Source: an uncultured Clostridia bacterium (lineage in GTDB: Bacteria; Bacillota; Clostridia; TANB77; CAG-508). From it: DNA of 21,315 nucleotides. Both the position numbers and the translations under genes were made by a program. A model generated the notes under the pieces. That model was given only the letters and a program-made list of their open reading frames with translations, made no database searches and was not told the origin of the DNA. Shown here in pieces: positions 1-6,224 of this stretch. Location: the NCBI GenBank assembly GCA_948528155.1, contig CAOSZT010000022.1:1-21315 (forward strand), in the 5' to 3' direction. Positions within the stretch are counted from its first letter, which is position 1. The number at the start of each line of letters is the position of its first letter.

Positions 1-30
1 ATAAATTAATATATCTAACTCTTTTAACAT
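1..30 (-). CDS. possible 5' end of a gene running off the left edge
   Basis: An ATG at 30-28 on the minus strand opens a reading frame (MLKELDILIY) that stays open to the window edge. It lies about 50 bases downstream of a consensus promoter firing in the same direction. The Shine-Dalgarno is weak (AGAAAGTGA about ten bases upstream). Only ten codons are visible, so no function can be given, and the true start may lie outside the window. Confidence 0.3.
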   Translation of the reverse strand, partial: MLKELDILIY

Positions 31-88
31 ACTTTATTCACTTTCTAAATATTTTACTCTAAATTCAAACAAAGTGATTTATAAAAAC

Positions 89-117
89 ATTATAAAACAT
101 TGGTTTGGTTTTGTCAA
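89..117 (-). promoter_or_regulatory. consensus sigma-A promoter firing leftward out of the window
   Basis: On the minus strand, TTGACA (117-112) is followed by a 17-base spacer and TATAAT (94-89): both hexamers match the vegetative consensus exactly at ideal spacing. Transcription would start near position 82 and leave the window. It lies downstream of uppP, so it belongs to the next unit. The rest of 1-186 holds nothing else I recognise, and I see no clear terminator for uppP. Confidence 0.75.
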
Positions 118-186
118 TACTTATTTCAATAATAATAAAATTTCATTTCTATATAATATTTTCTTATTGTTGATAGAAAAAAATGG

Positions 187-987
187 TTAAATATAAATGG
201 TTTTTAATATGTATAATCCAATTATAAAAAGCCCCAAAATAACTCTATAAATAGCAAAAATTTTAAAACTTCCCTTTTTTAAATATTCAAGTAAAAATTT
301 GATTACAACAACGCCTACAATAAAACTTGACAAAACACCTACAAAAAAAGGGAAATTAAAAACAAAATCCTTAAATTTATATAAAGTTGCACCAAAAACT
401 ATTGGAGTAGATAACAAAAATGAATACTTAGCTGTAGACTCTCTATCAACACCCATAAGTCTACCTGTTGTCATAGTAACTCCAGAACGAGAAACACCTG
501 GTATAAAAGCTAGAGCTTGTGAAAATCCAATAATAAATGTTTGTTTAAAAGACATATGTTTATAATCAGTTTTAGAAGGAGCCTTTTTATCTACAAAATA
601 TAAAACAATTCCCATAAATATTAATGCAAAAGCAATAAGTAATGGCATTTTACCAAGATTATTACCAACAAAATGATCTAATAAAAATCCTATTGCTCCA
701 CCTGGTATTGTAGCAATAACTAAATACCAAAACATTTTACCTTCAAAAGATTTCTCTTTTTTTACAACTTGCTTAAATCCACCTTCTAATAATTTAATCC
801 AATCTTTAAAGAAAAATAATACTATTGCAAGTAAAGTTCCAAAATGTAAAGCTACATCGAAACTTTCTGGTATATCCCAATTAAATATCCAAGGTATTAA
901 ATTTAGATGTGCTGAACTTGATATAGGTAACAATTCTGTTAATCCTTGTACTACTCCCAAAATTAATGCTTGTAAAATTTCATTCAT
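187..987 (-). CDS. uppP: undecaprenyl-diphosphatase (UppP/BacA family)
   Basis: This integral membrane enzyme dephosphorylates undecaprenyl diphosphate to undecaprenyl phosphate, recycling the lipid carrier for peptidoglycan and other wall polymers; the family also confers bacitracin tolerance. The 266 aa are the normal length and very hydrophobic, with several membrane spans. The first signature is at residues 11-27 (Q14, E18, PISSS 21-25, H27); the second is PGVSRSG at 163-169, with the catalytic Ser/Arg region continuing to about 185. The first acidic position of the (E/Q)xxxE motif is Gln, an accepted variant. The start is fixed by AGGAGG seven bases before the ATG. It begins 22 bases after dpaA and is probably co-transcribed with it. 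Confidence 0.95.
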   Translation of the reverse strand: MNEILQALILGVVQGLTELLPISSSAHLNLIPWIFNWDIPESFDVALHFGTLLAIVLFFFKDWIKLLEGGFKQVVKKEKSFEGKMFWYLVIATIPGGAIGFLLDHFVGNNLGKMPLLIAFALIFMGIVLYFVDKKAPSKTDYKHMSFKQTFIIGFSQALAFIPGVSRSGVTMTTGRLMGVDRESTAKYSFLLSTPIVFGATLYKFKDFVFNFPFFVGVLSSFIVGVVVIKFLLEYLKKGSFKIFAIYRVILGLFIIGLYILKTIYI

Positions 988-1009
988 TTTATGCCTCCTT
1001 TTTTACTCT

Positions 1010-1891
1010 TTATTTTTCATAAATTTCTCTTAATACATTATAAACAGTTCCTTTTATAAATGCTGCAGTAGTAATTGGTGCAACTTTTCCTGGTAATGCT
1101 AAAGCACAAATCAATTTTAAATTTTTATCTTTACATGCCTTTTTATCTATTCCACCTGGATTTGATGCTAAATCTACTAATAATAAGCAATCTTCTTTTA
1201 GATATTTTAATTTATCTTCCGTTAAAATCAAATGTGGAACTGTATTAATTATTATGTCAAATTTAGATAAATTCTCTCCTATTTCATTAATATTTAAACT
1301 AGAATAACCATAAGTTGTTATCCAAGCTAAATCTTCACTTTTTCTTGCAGCACATGTTACATTTACAGAAAGTCCTGTAAGTTTTTTTGCTAAAACTTTT
1401 CCTAATCTTCCAAAACCTAAAATTAAAACATTTTTTCCATGTATTATCCTATTAGTATTTGCAATCATTATTTCTATTGCACCTTCTGCTGTTGAAATTG
1501 CATTTAATACTGCAAGTTCTTCTCTTTTTATTATATCAACTATTTTTATATTTTCTTCATTTTCTAAAACATTGATTTCTTTGTCTAAACTACCTGCAAT
1601 TAGAACTTTTGAATTTATATTTTTCATTAGTTCTATAATTTGTATTTCATTTTCACTAAATGGTGAATTTATGTTTTTACCATTACTAGAAAATGGAATT
1701 GAACTTATTATAATTTGTGATTTTTCTGTTGCCTCTTTTAGTTTATCACAAATTATAATATTGTTATCTTCTTTTAGTTCTTCAGCTTTTTCTAGTCCAT
1801 AAGTGTATACTTTATTTCCATCTTCTGATAACATTTTTGCTAATTTTATTATCCTTAAATCTCCTCCAACAACTGTAAAATTTGTCCCCAT
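1010..1891 (-). CDS. dpaA: dipicolinate synthase subunit A
   Basis: DpaA (SpoVFA) is the NAD(P)-binding subunit of dipicolinate synthase, which makes the pyridine-2,6-dicarboxylate loaded with calcium into the spore core; it acts in the mother cell. The 293 aa are the family length. An N-terminal domain (about 1-130) is followed by NAISTAEGAIE (130-140) and a Rossmann dinucleotide fold with GFGRLG (159-164). The C-terminus carries the LASNPGG and LPGKVAP segments typical of the family. A GAGGG Shine-Dalgarno precedes the ATG. The partner dpaB, usually next to dpaA, is absent here: uppP follows after 22 bases and a TPR gene precedes. The gene shows the organism is, or descends from, a spore former. 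Confidence 0.9.
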   Translation of the reverse strand: MGTNFTVVGGDLRIIKLAKMLSEDGNKVYTYGLEKAEELKEDNNIIICDKLKEATEKSQIIISSIPFSSNGKNINSPFSENEIQIIELMKNINSKVLIAGSLDKEINVLENEENIKIVDIIKREELAVLNAISTAEGAIEIMIANTNRIIHGKNVLILGFGRLGKVLAKKLTGLSVNVTCAARKSEDLAWITTYGYSSLNINEIGENLSKFDIIINTVPHLILTEDKLKYLKEDCLLLVDLASNPGGIDKKACKDKNLKLICALALPGKVAPITTAAFIKGTVYNVLREIYEK

Positions 1892-1975
1892 AAAATCCCT
1901 CTTTCCTTAAACTAATTTCTTATATTAGTATATTTATTTTTATAGATTTTATGATTGTTTTTAAAGATTGAAATT

Positions 1976-3205
1976 CTAAATTTCTCTTTGATTTTTTTCT
2001 TGATATTGCTCTGTTCCACTTTTTCTTTTGCCTATAGAATTATTCTTTAAAAATTTTATGTCATCATAACTTAAATTTCTAGATTTTTCGGACATATCTT
2101 CCAAACGTTCTTTAGCTATTTGCTCTTTTTCTAATAATTTACAATGTTTCTCTTCCATTTCTTCAATATTAAAAGGTATAGAAATTTTTGCAATTATTGG
2201 TATAAATATTGGATCTTTTTTTATTTTTGGAACAACTATTGATGCATTTATATCTATTGCTATATTTGCAAATTGTATTGATTTTTCTTTATCTCCTCTA
2301 ATTAAAGCGATTTTTGATAATTCATAATAACTATCAGCTGATAACTCATCATCACCTATTGCTTCCATAAAATATTTTTCAGCTTCTTCTAAATCTTTAT
2401 ATATTAATGCAATCTCTGCTAAAGAATATTTTGAATTATAAGAAAGAGAATTGATTTCTGCTGCTTTTTCATAACATATTTTTGCATTTTGAAAGTCATT
2501 CAACATTGTATAAGCTATACCTAAATTATAATTTATTTCAAAACTTAATGGGTTATATTTTAAAGCATCTTGATATATGTTTGCTGCTTCTTTATACATT
2601 TGCTTTGTTATCAAAATATCTCCTAATAATTCGGTTGCTTTATAATAATCTGGCTTTTTATTCAATAAATTTGATAACATTTCTGCAGCTTCATTTGATT
2701 TATCTAAATTGTTTAGCAATTCTGCAACTTTATAATATGAATCATAGTCTTTCTTATTTATATCTATTGCTTGTACATATTCATCTATTGCTTTTCTCAT
2801 TCCACCTTCTACTTCATAAATCTGTGCTAACATCTTATGTCCTATATAATTTTCTGGATATTTTGTTACTAATGCTATTAGTTGTTCTTTTGCTTTTTTG
2901 TTATTTCCCATTTTTAAATATATTTTTGCTTTTACTACATTTAACATTTGAATTAGTGGAATTCCCTTTTTGTCTAATATCATTATTGCTACTGGGATCA
3001 TAATTGAAAATATGTATTTTATTATTATTAAAAATATTCCTATTTCTTTCTTTGTTAATACTTGTATAAAATTTAGTGCTATACCTATTGCTTGAATTAT
3101 TAGTATTCCTATATAGTTTGTGTCATTTTTTTGTATCATTTTAAAAAATGTATAAACAAATAATGCAAATGCACATATAGCAAAAATCATCTGTTCTATA
3201 ATCAT
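1976..3205 (-). CDS. membrane-anchored tetratricopeptide-repeat protein
   Basis: This 409-aa protein begins with about 75 very hydrophobic residues forming two or three membrane spans. From about residue 90 to 325 it has roughly seven 34-residue TPR units with the usual small/large pattern (for example the units around AKEQLIALVTKYPENY and AANIYQDALKYNPLSFE). A charged tail of about 65 residues follows. TPR arrays are protein-docking scaffolds, and the topology suggests a cytoplasmic-facing scaffold on the membrane, but no partner can be deduced. The ATG sits behind AAAGGAGAAAACT; that Shine-Dalgarno is the end of a repeat also found before the transglycosylase gene upstream. It lies between the transglycosylase and dpaA, 84 bases before the latter. 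Confidence 0.8.
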   Translation of the reverse strand: MIIEQMIFAICAFALFVYTFFKMIQKNDTNYIGILIIQAIGIALNFIQVLTKKEIGIFLIIIKYIFSIMIPVAIMILDKKGIPLIQMLNVVKAKIYLKMGNNKKAKEQLIALVTKYPENYIGHKMLAQIYEVEGGMRKAIDEYVQAIDINKKDYDSYYKVAELLNNLDKSNEAAEMLSNLLNKKPDYYKATELLGDILITKQMYKEAANIYQDALKYNPLSFEINYNLGIAYTMLNDFQNAKICYEKAAEINSLSYNSKYSLAEIALIYKDLEEAEKYFMEAIGDDELSADSYYELSKIALIRGDKEKSIQFANIAIDINASIVVPKIKKDPIFIPIIAKISIPFNIEEMEEKHCKLLEKEQIAKERLEDMSEKSRNLSYDDIKFLKNNSIGKRKSGTEQYQEKNQREI

Positions 3206-3211
3206 AGTTTT

Positions 3212-3270
3212 CTCCTTTCACTACATTTTACTCCATTCATCGTTATTTAAAAATTTCTTTGAAATTTTTA
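3212..3270 (-). repeat. leader repeat copy A (hairpin plus Shine-Dalgarno)
   Basis: Read on the minus strand, a perfect 10-bp hairpin (TAAAAATTTC, loop of three, GAAATTTTTA; 3270-3248) is followed by TAACGATGAATGGAG and ends in AGTGAAAGGAG, which is the ribosome binding site of the TPR gene. It aligns along its whole length with copy B at 3934-3990. A shorter related string (GAACGAAGTGAAAAGG) lies just upstream near 3298-3313. Confidence 0.6.
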
Positions 3271-3345
3271 GATAATAAATCTTTTCTCCAGAGCCTTTTC
3301 ACTTCGTTCTACTCTTTGTTATTCATTATTCTATTGCATTTTTTA

Positions 3346-3930
3346 TCATTTGTCTAGTGCTATTTTTTTATAAATTTTATAATCTCTTAAAATTTTTCTT
3401 ACATAATTGTTTGTTTCTTTGTATGGAATATTCTCTACATCTGAACCATCTGATTTTATTATGCCTTTTTCAATCCAGTTGTCTACTGTTCCAATTCCTG
3501 CATTATATGCTGTTACTGCTATTTCTATATTTTCATATTTTTCTAGTAACATTGATATATATTTTGTTCCTAATTTTATATTTGTTTCTACTTCTTGTAA
3601 TTTTTCTTCCATTTCACTGTCTTGTATTTCTATGTTTCCTCTTCTTGCTATGTCTTTTGCTGTACTTTCTAATAGTTGCATTAACCCTATTGCATTTTTG
3701 CTTGATTTTGCTGTGGGATTGAAGTTGCTTTCTGCTTTTATTACTGCATATATTAAGTTTTCGTCTACTTCATATTCTTTTGAATATTTTGTTACATATT
3801 CTGAATATTCCATTTTGTATATTTTCTTTTGTATTTTTGTTGGAATATCTATTATGGCTATTATTACACATATTATTAGTATTGCTAATATTATTTTTAG
3901 TGTTTTTTTGCTTATAATAACTATTTTAAT
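3346..3930 (-). CDS. membrane-anchored lytic transglycosylase, SLT domain, with a non-ATG start
   Basis: This cleaves the glycan strands of peptidoglycan. The SLT domain shows the catalytic Glu in KAESNFNP, then GLMQL, AYNAG and PYKETNNYVRKI, the classic goose-lysozyme-like motifs. The first ATG (3813) would give a 155-aa protein lacking any export signal. The frame stays open upstream to a stop at 3933-3931, and these 39 extra codons encode basic residues followed by a hydrophobic helix (LKIILAILIICVIIAII), exactly the anchor such enzymes need. No ATG, GTG or TTG exists in that extension. An ATT at 3930 or an ATA at 3924, just after AAAGGAG, is the likely start; I give the longest form (194 aa). 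Known clostridial gene order places such an enzyme near polA, as here. Confidence 0.8.
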   Translation of the reverse strand: MKIVIISKKTLKIILAILIICVIIAIIDIPTKIQKKIYKMEYSEYVTKYSKEYEVDENLIYAVIKAESNFNPTAKSSKNAIGLMQLLESTAKDIARRGNIEIQDSEMEEKLQEVETNIKLGTKYISMLLEKYENIEIAVTAYNAGIGTVDNWIEKGIIKSDGSDVENIPYKETNNYVRKILRDYKIYKKIALDK

Positions 3931-3933
3931 CTA

Positions 3934-3990
3934 CTCCTTTCACTCCGCTATGCTCCGTTCATCGTCATCCAAAATTTTTTTCAAAAATTT
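3934..3990 (-). repeat. leader repeat copy B (hairpin plus Shine-Dalgarno)
   Basis: Minus-strand AAATTTTT, loop of three, AAAAATTT (3990-3972; the arms pair perfectly) is followed by TGACGATGAACGGAG and AGTGAAAGGAG. It matches copy A at most positions downstream of the hairpin, including ACGATGAA, GGAG and GTGAAAGGAG. The terminal GAAAGGAG is the only Shine-Dalgarno available to the transglycosylase gene. Confidence 0.6.
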
Positions 3991-4084
3991 CGTCTGCCAA
4001 ATCGTTTATATGAAAATGTCTATCATTACTGTTCCTTTCGGGCATTTGATATTTTATCAAACTAAAATATATGAAAATGTCCAT
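3965..4084 (-). CDS. possible 39-residue small ORF inside a repeat-rich segment
   Basis: An ATG at 4084 preceded by AAGAGAGAAGAAAA opens 39 codons (MDIFIYFSLI ... EIFEKNFG) ending in TGA at 3967-3965 within leader repeat B. In copy A the equivalent stretch also reads as D-L-x4-F-x3-F then a stop, so the reading frame may be conserved between copies. The ORF contains a duplicated 14-mer (minus GACATTTTCATATA; + strand 4007-4020 and 4068-4081) and a palindrome (TTTGATA/TATCAAA, 4045-4061). It could equally be a non-coding repeat element. No function is evident. Confidence 0.3.
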   Translation of the reverse strand: MDIFIYFSLIKYQMPERNSNDRHFHINDLADEIFEKNFG

Positions 4085-4125
4085 TTTTCTTCTCTCTTGT
4101 TATATGTCTTTTGTAAATAATAATT

Positions 4126-4554
4126 TTATAAATGGAAAAATTTTTTAACTTTATCATACCAGTGTTCTTTATATTTTATTAATTCACAATTTTCTTGACT
4201 TGCTCTACTAACACTCTTTTTCTCTTTATTAAACAATTTAGTAAAATTATATTTTTTTCTTTTTTCTTCTTCTAGTATTTTTATTTCTTCATTTTGATAC
4301 TCTATTATTTTCTTTTTTCTTTCAATAGTTGTTAAATAATCTTTATATAGATTAAATAATATTGCTTTTGTTTCGTCTAGCATTTCTTGTTCAATAAATA
4401 AAATACTCTCATCTATAAAATATTCATACTCCATATCTCTATTTTCTTCTATTGCTTTTATAATATTTTTAGGGATTTTATTATAACTTTCATCATCTAA
4501 ATAATTTAATATTTCATAAACTTCTGTAAAAGCTTTTTGATATGTTTTTGTCAT
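4126..4554 (-). CDS. conserved-looking hypothetical protein, 142 aa
   Basis: I do not recognise a named family. The N-terminal 75 residues look like a small helical domain (KAFTEVYEILNYLDD, IPKNIIKAIEEN, then a hydrophobic FIEQEMLDETKAILFNLYKDYL). About residues 75-100 form a charged coiled coil (KKKIIEYQNEEIKILEEEK), and the end is basic. No signal peptide or membrane segment is present, so it is probably cytoplasmic. The N-terminal pattern resembles small clostridial hypothetical proteins that I know only as uncharacterised. Its ATG overlaps the stop of the 551-aa gene (ATGA-type, 4 bases), which suggests translational coupling and a shared function or complex with that protein. Confidence 0.75.
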   Translation of the reverse strand: MTKTYQKAFTEVYEILNYLDDESYNKIPKNIIKAIEENRDMEYEYFIDESILFIEQEMLDETKAILFNLYKDYLTTIERKKKIIEYQNEEIKILEEEKRKKYNFTKLFNKEKKSVSRASQENCELIKYKEHWYDKVKKFFHL

Positions 4555-6206
4555 TTTTCTAATCCTTTCAATTTATCTTGTACTATACTTTCTAAAATAT
4601 TATTTGCTTCCGCTGATTTATTTCTAGCATTATAAGTTGCTCGTCCTATATCTTCAGCTGAGATAGTATATTCTGCCTCTTGTTCTTTATCTCCATAAGG
4701 AAATCTATCTTTTATTTCACTATGTGAAATTTTATATAAACGTTTTAATGTATTATTAGACATAAATATATTATTTCTATTAATTTTACTTAAATCTGAT
4801 GTTTGATGTCTTTCCTTTGCATATTGAATTAATGCATACATCAAATTTACTGACATCATCACTCCCCTAGGGGTATCTATTATATAATCTATTATATTCT
4901 CATTTTCCAACAAATCTAATTGTTTATTTGTTCTAGTTGCATCATATCCCATAATTGCTGGAAATGATTTTATCATTCCATAAGCAGTTTGTTTAGTTAT
5001 TTCTTTATATGATGTTAATACTTCTAATTTTTTGTCTAGATTTTGAGCAGATTTTCCTATTAATGATGTACATCTAAAAATCATATGTCTTATATCTTCA
5101 TCTGAAAAATATATTTTATTATTTTCTAAGTCATTTTTTCCTCTAAAATAATTCATTATATATTCTATTTTTTTATTTGTTGCCTCTTCTGAAATTAGTG
5201 CACTTTTTCTTTTTGTGTTTTCTTCTTTTAATTTTTCTTTCCTTATTTTCATCATAACTTGTTTTTCTTGTTCTTCTTGTGATAATAACAAAAATTCAGA
5301 ATTAGAAACAATCTTAAATTTTGCAACTTCTTGTCTCATTTCCTTTGCTTTTCTCCTATTTTCCAATGAAACTCCCATGTTTTTTCTTTTTGACTGTTGA
5401 TATTTTTCTAATCCTTCACTATCATTATTTTGCGAATAATAATCTTCTATTATTTTATTTATAGTATCATGTGATGTTGTTAATTCTTCTTCTATTATTT
5501 CAAATGTAGTCTCACCTTTAAGAATTTTGGGAAGATATTCATTTATAATCCTTTTCTTAAAGTTTATTTCTTCTATATGATAACTACCTAATTTAGGTTT
5601 ACCAATTTTTCCTTTATATGGATTTCTTTTTCCTGAATTTCTTTTTACTATTTGTTTGTATTTTTCTAGTTCTTCTGGTCTATCTTTTAATAGCATTTCA
5701 ACCATTCTTTTTATACTTCCAGCATCTTTAATTATTGTTTCTTCTTTAGAAATGGATTCTTGTTCTAAAAGTTTTAATATTTCCTTTGTATTCAATTCCC
5801 CACTTAAAATTTTATCTAAATTCTTCTTTATAAAATTAATATGAAATTGGGATATTTTTCTGCCTTTAAATAAAGCTGGTGCTATATTATCTTTTTTCTT
5901 ATTTAGAATTTCTAAATTTACTCCCCACTGAATTTCCTCATCTGTTAATTTTCCAACTGTTCCATTATATGCTAATCTTAATTTATTTATATATTTTCCT
6001 ATAGAAAATTCTTCATCTAAACCATTTTCTTTTATAATTTGTTCAATATCAATTCCTTCAATTTTTATATCTTTTAATAGTACAAAATATCTTTTACCTT
6101 CTCTGGTTACTTTAGTATTTATATCTTGAATATTTATACCATTATTTATTAATATTTCACAAGTTCTTTTTAGTTCTTCTTTCCAATTTAATTTATTTTC
6201 TAGCAT
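4551..6206 (-). CDS. uncharacterised 551-aa protein, possibly DNA-binding, with an internal duplication
   Basis: I do not recognise the family. Visible architecture: residues about 66-105 (IGKYINKLRLAYNG, then GKLTDEEIQWGV) resemble the short helical repeats called helicase-associated domains. Residues about 124-190 and 219-275 look like two copies of one module: both have L-x-KIL-x-GE, then a predicted helix-turn-helix (TTFEIIEEELTTSHDTINKI in the second copy), then LEKY. Residues about 280-345 are a basic, charged helix. Residues about 370-505 are helical, with KSFPAIMGYDATRTNKQLDLL faintly like mTERF-type repeats. No membrane segment is present. AAGGAGG seven bases before the ATG fixes the start. 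It lies 18 bases after polA and overlaps the 142-aa gene, so all three are probably one transcript. A nucleic-acid role is inference only. Confidence 0.7.
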   Translation of the reverse strand: MLENKLNWKEELKRTCEILINNGINIQDINTKVTREGKRYFVLLKDIKIEGIDIEQIIKENGLDEEFSIGKYINKLRLAYNGTVGKLTDEEIQWGVNLEILNKKKDNIAPALFKGRKISQFHINFIKKNLDKILSGELNTKEILKLLEQESISKEETIIKDAGSIKRMVEMLLKDRPEELEKYKQIVKRNSGKRNPYKGKIGKPKLGSYHIEEINFKKRIINEYLPKILKGETTFEIIEEELTTSHDTINKIIEDYYSQNNDSEGLEKYQQSKRKNMGVSLENRRKAKEMRQEVAKFKIVSNSEFLLLSQEEQEKQVMMKIRKEKLKEENTKRKSALISEEATNKKIEYIMNYFRGKNDLENNKIYFSDEDIRHMIFRCTSLIGKSAQNLDKKLEVLTSYKEITKQTAYGMIKSFPAIMGYDATRTNKQLDLLENENIIDYIIDTPRGVMMSVNLMYALIQYAKERHQTSDLSKINRNNIFMSNNTLKRLYKISHSEIKDRFPYGDKEQEAEYTISAEDIGRATYNARNKSAEANNILESIVQDKLKGLEK

Positions 6207-6224
6207 AATTTCCTCCTTAGTGTA

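Noticed and set aside
1892..1975. Sporulation sigma-E/K-like promoter before dpaA (minus strand CATAAAAT)
   Set aside because: Only a partial -10 match in very AT-rich DNA, with no convincing -35; not strong enough to list.
3407..4120. Long plus-strand open frame (237 codons)
   Set aside because: It runs antisense over the transglycosylase gene, has no ribosome binding site, and its composition is what an AT-rich antisense frame gives; part of it lies on the repeat segment.
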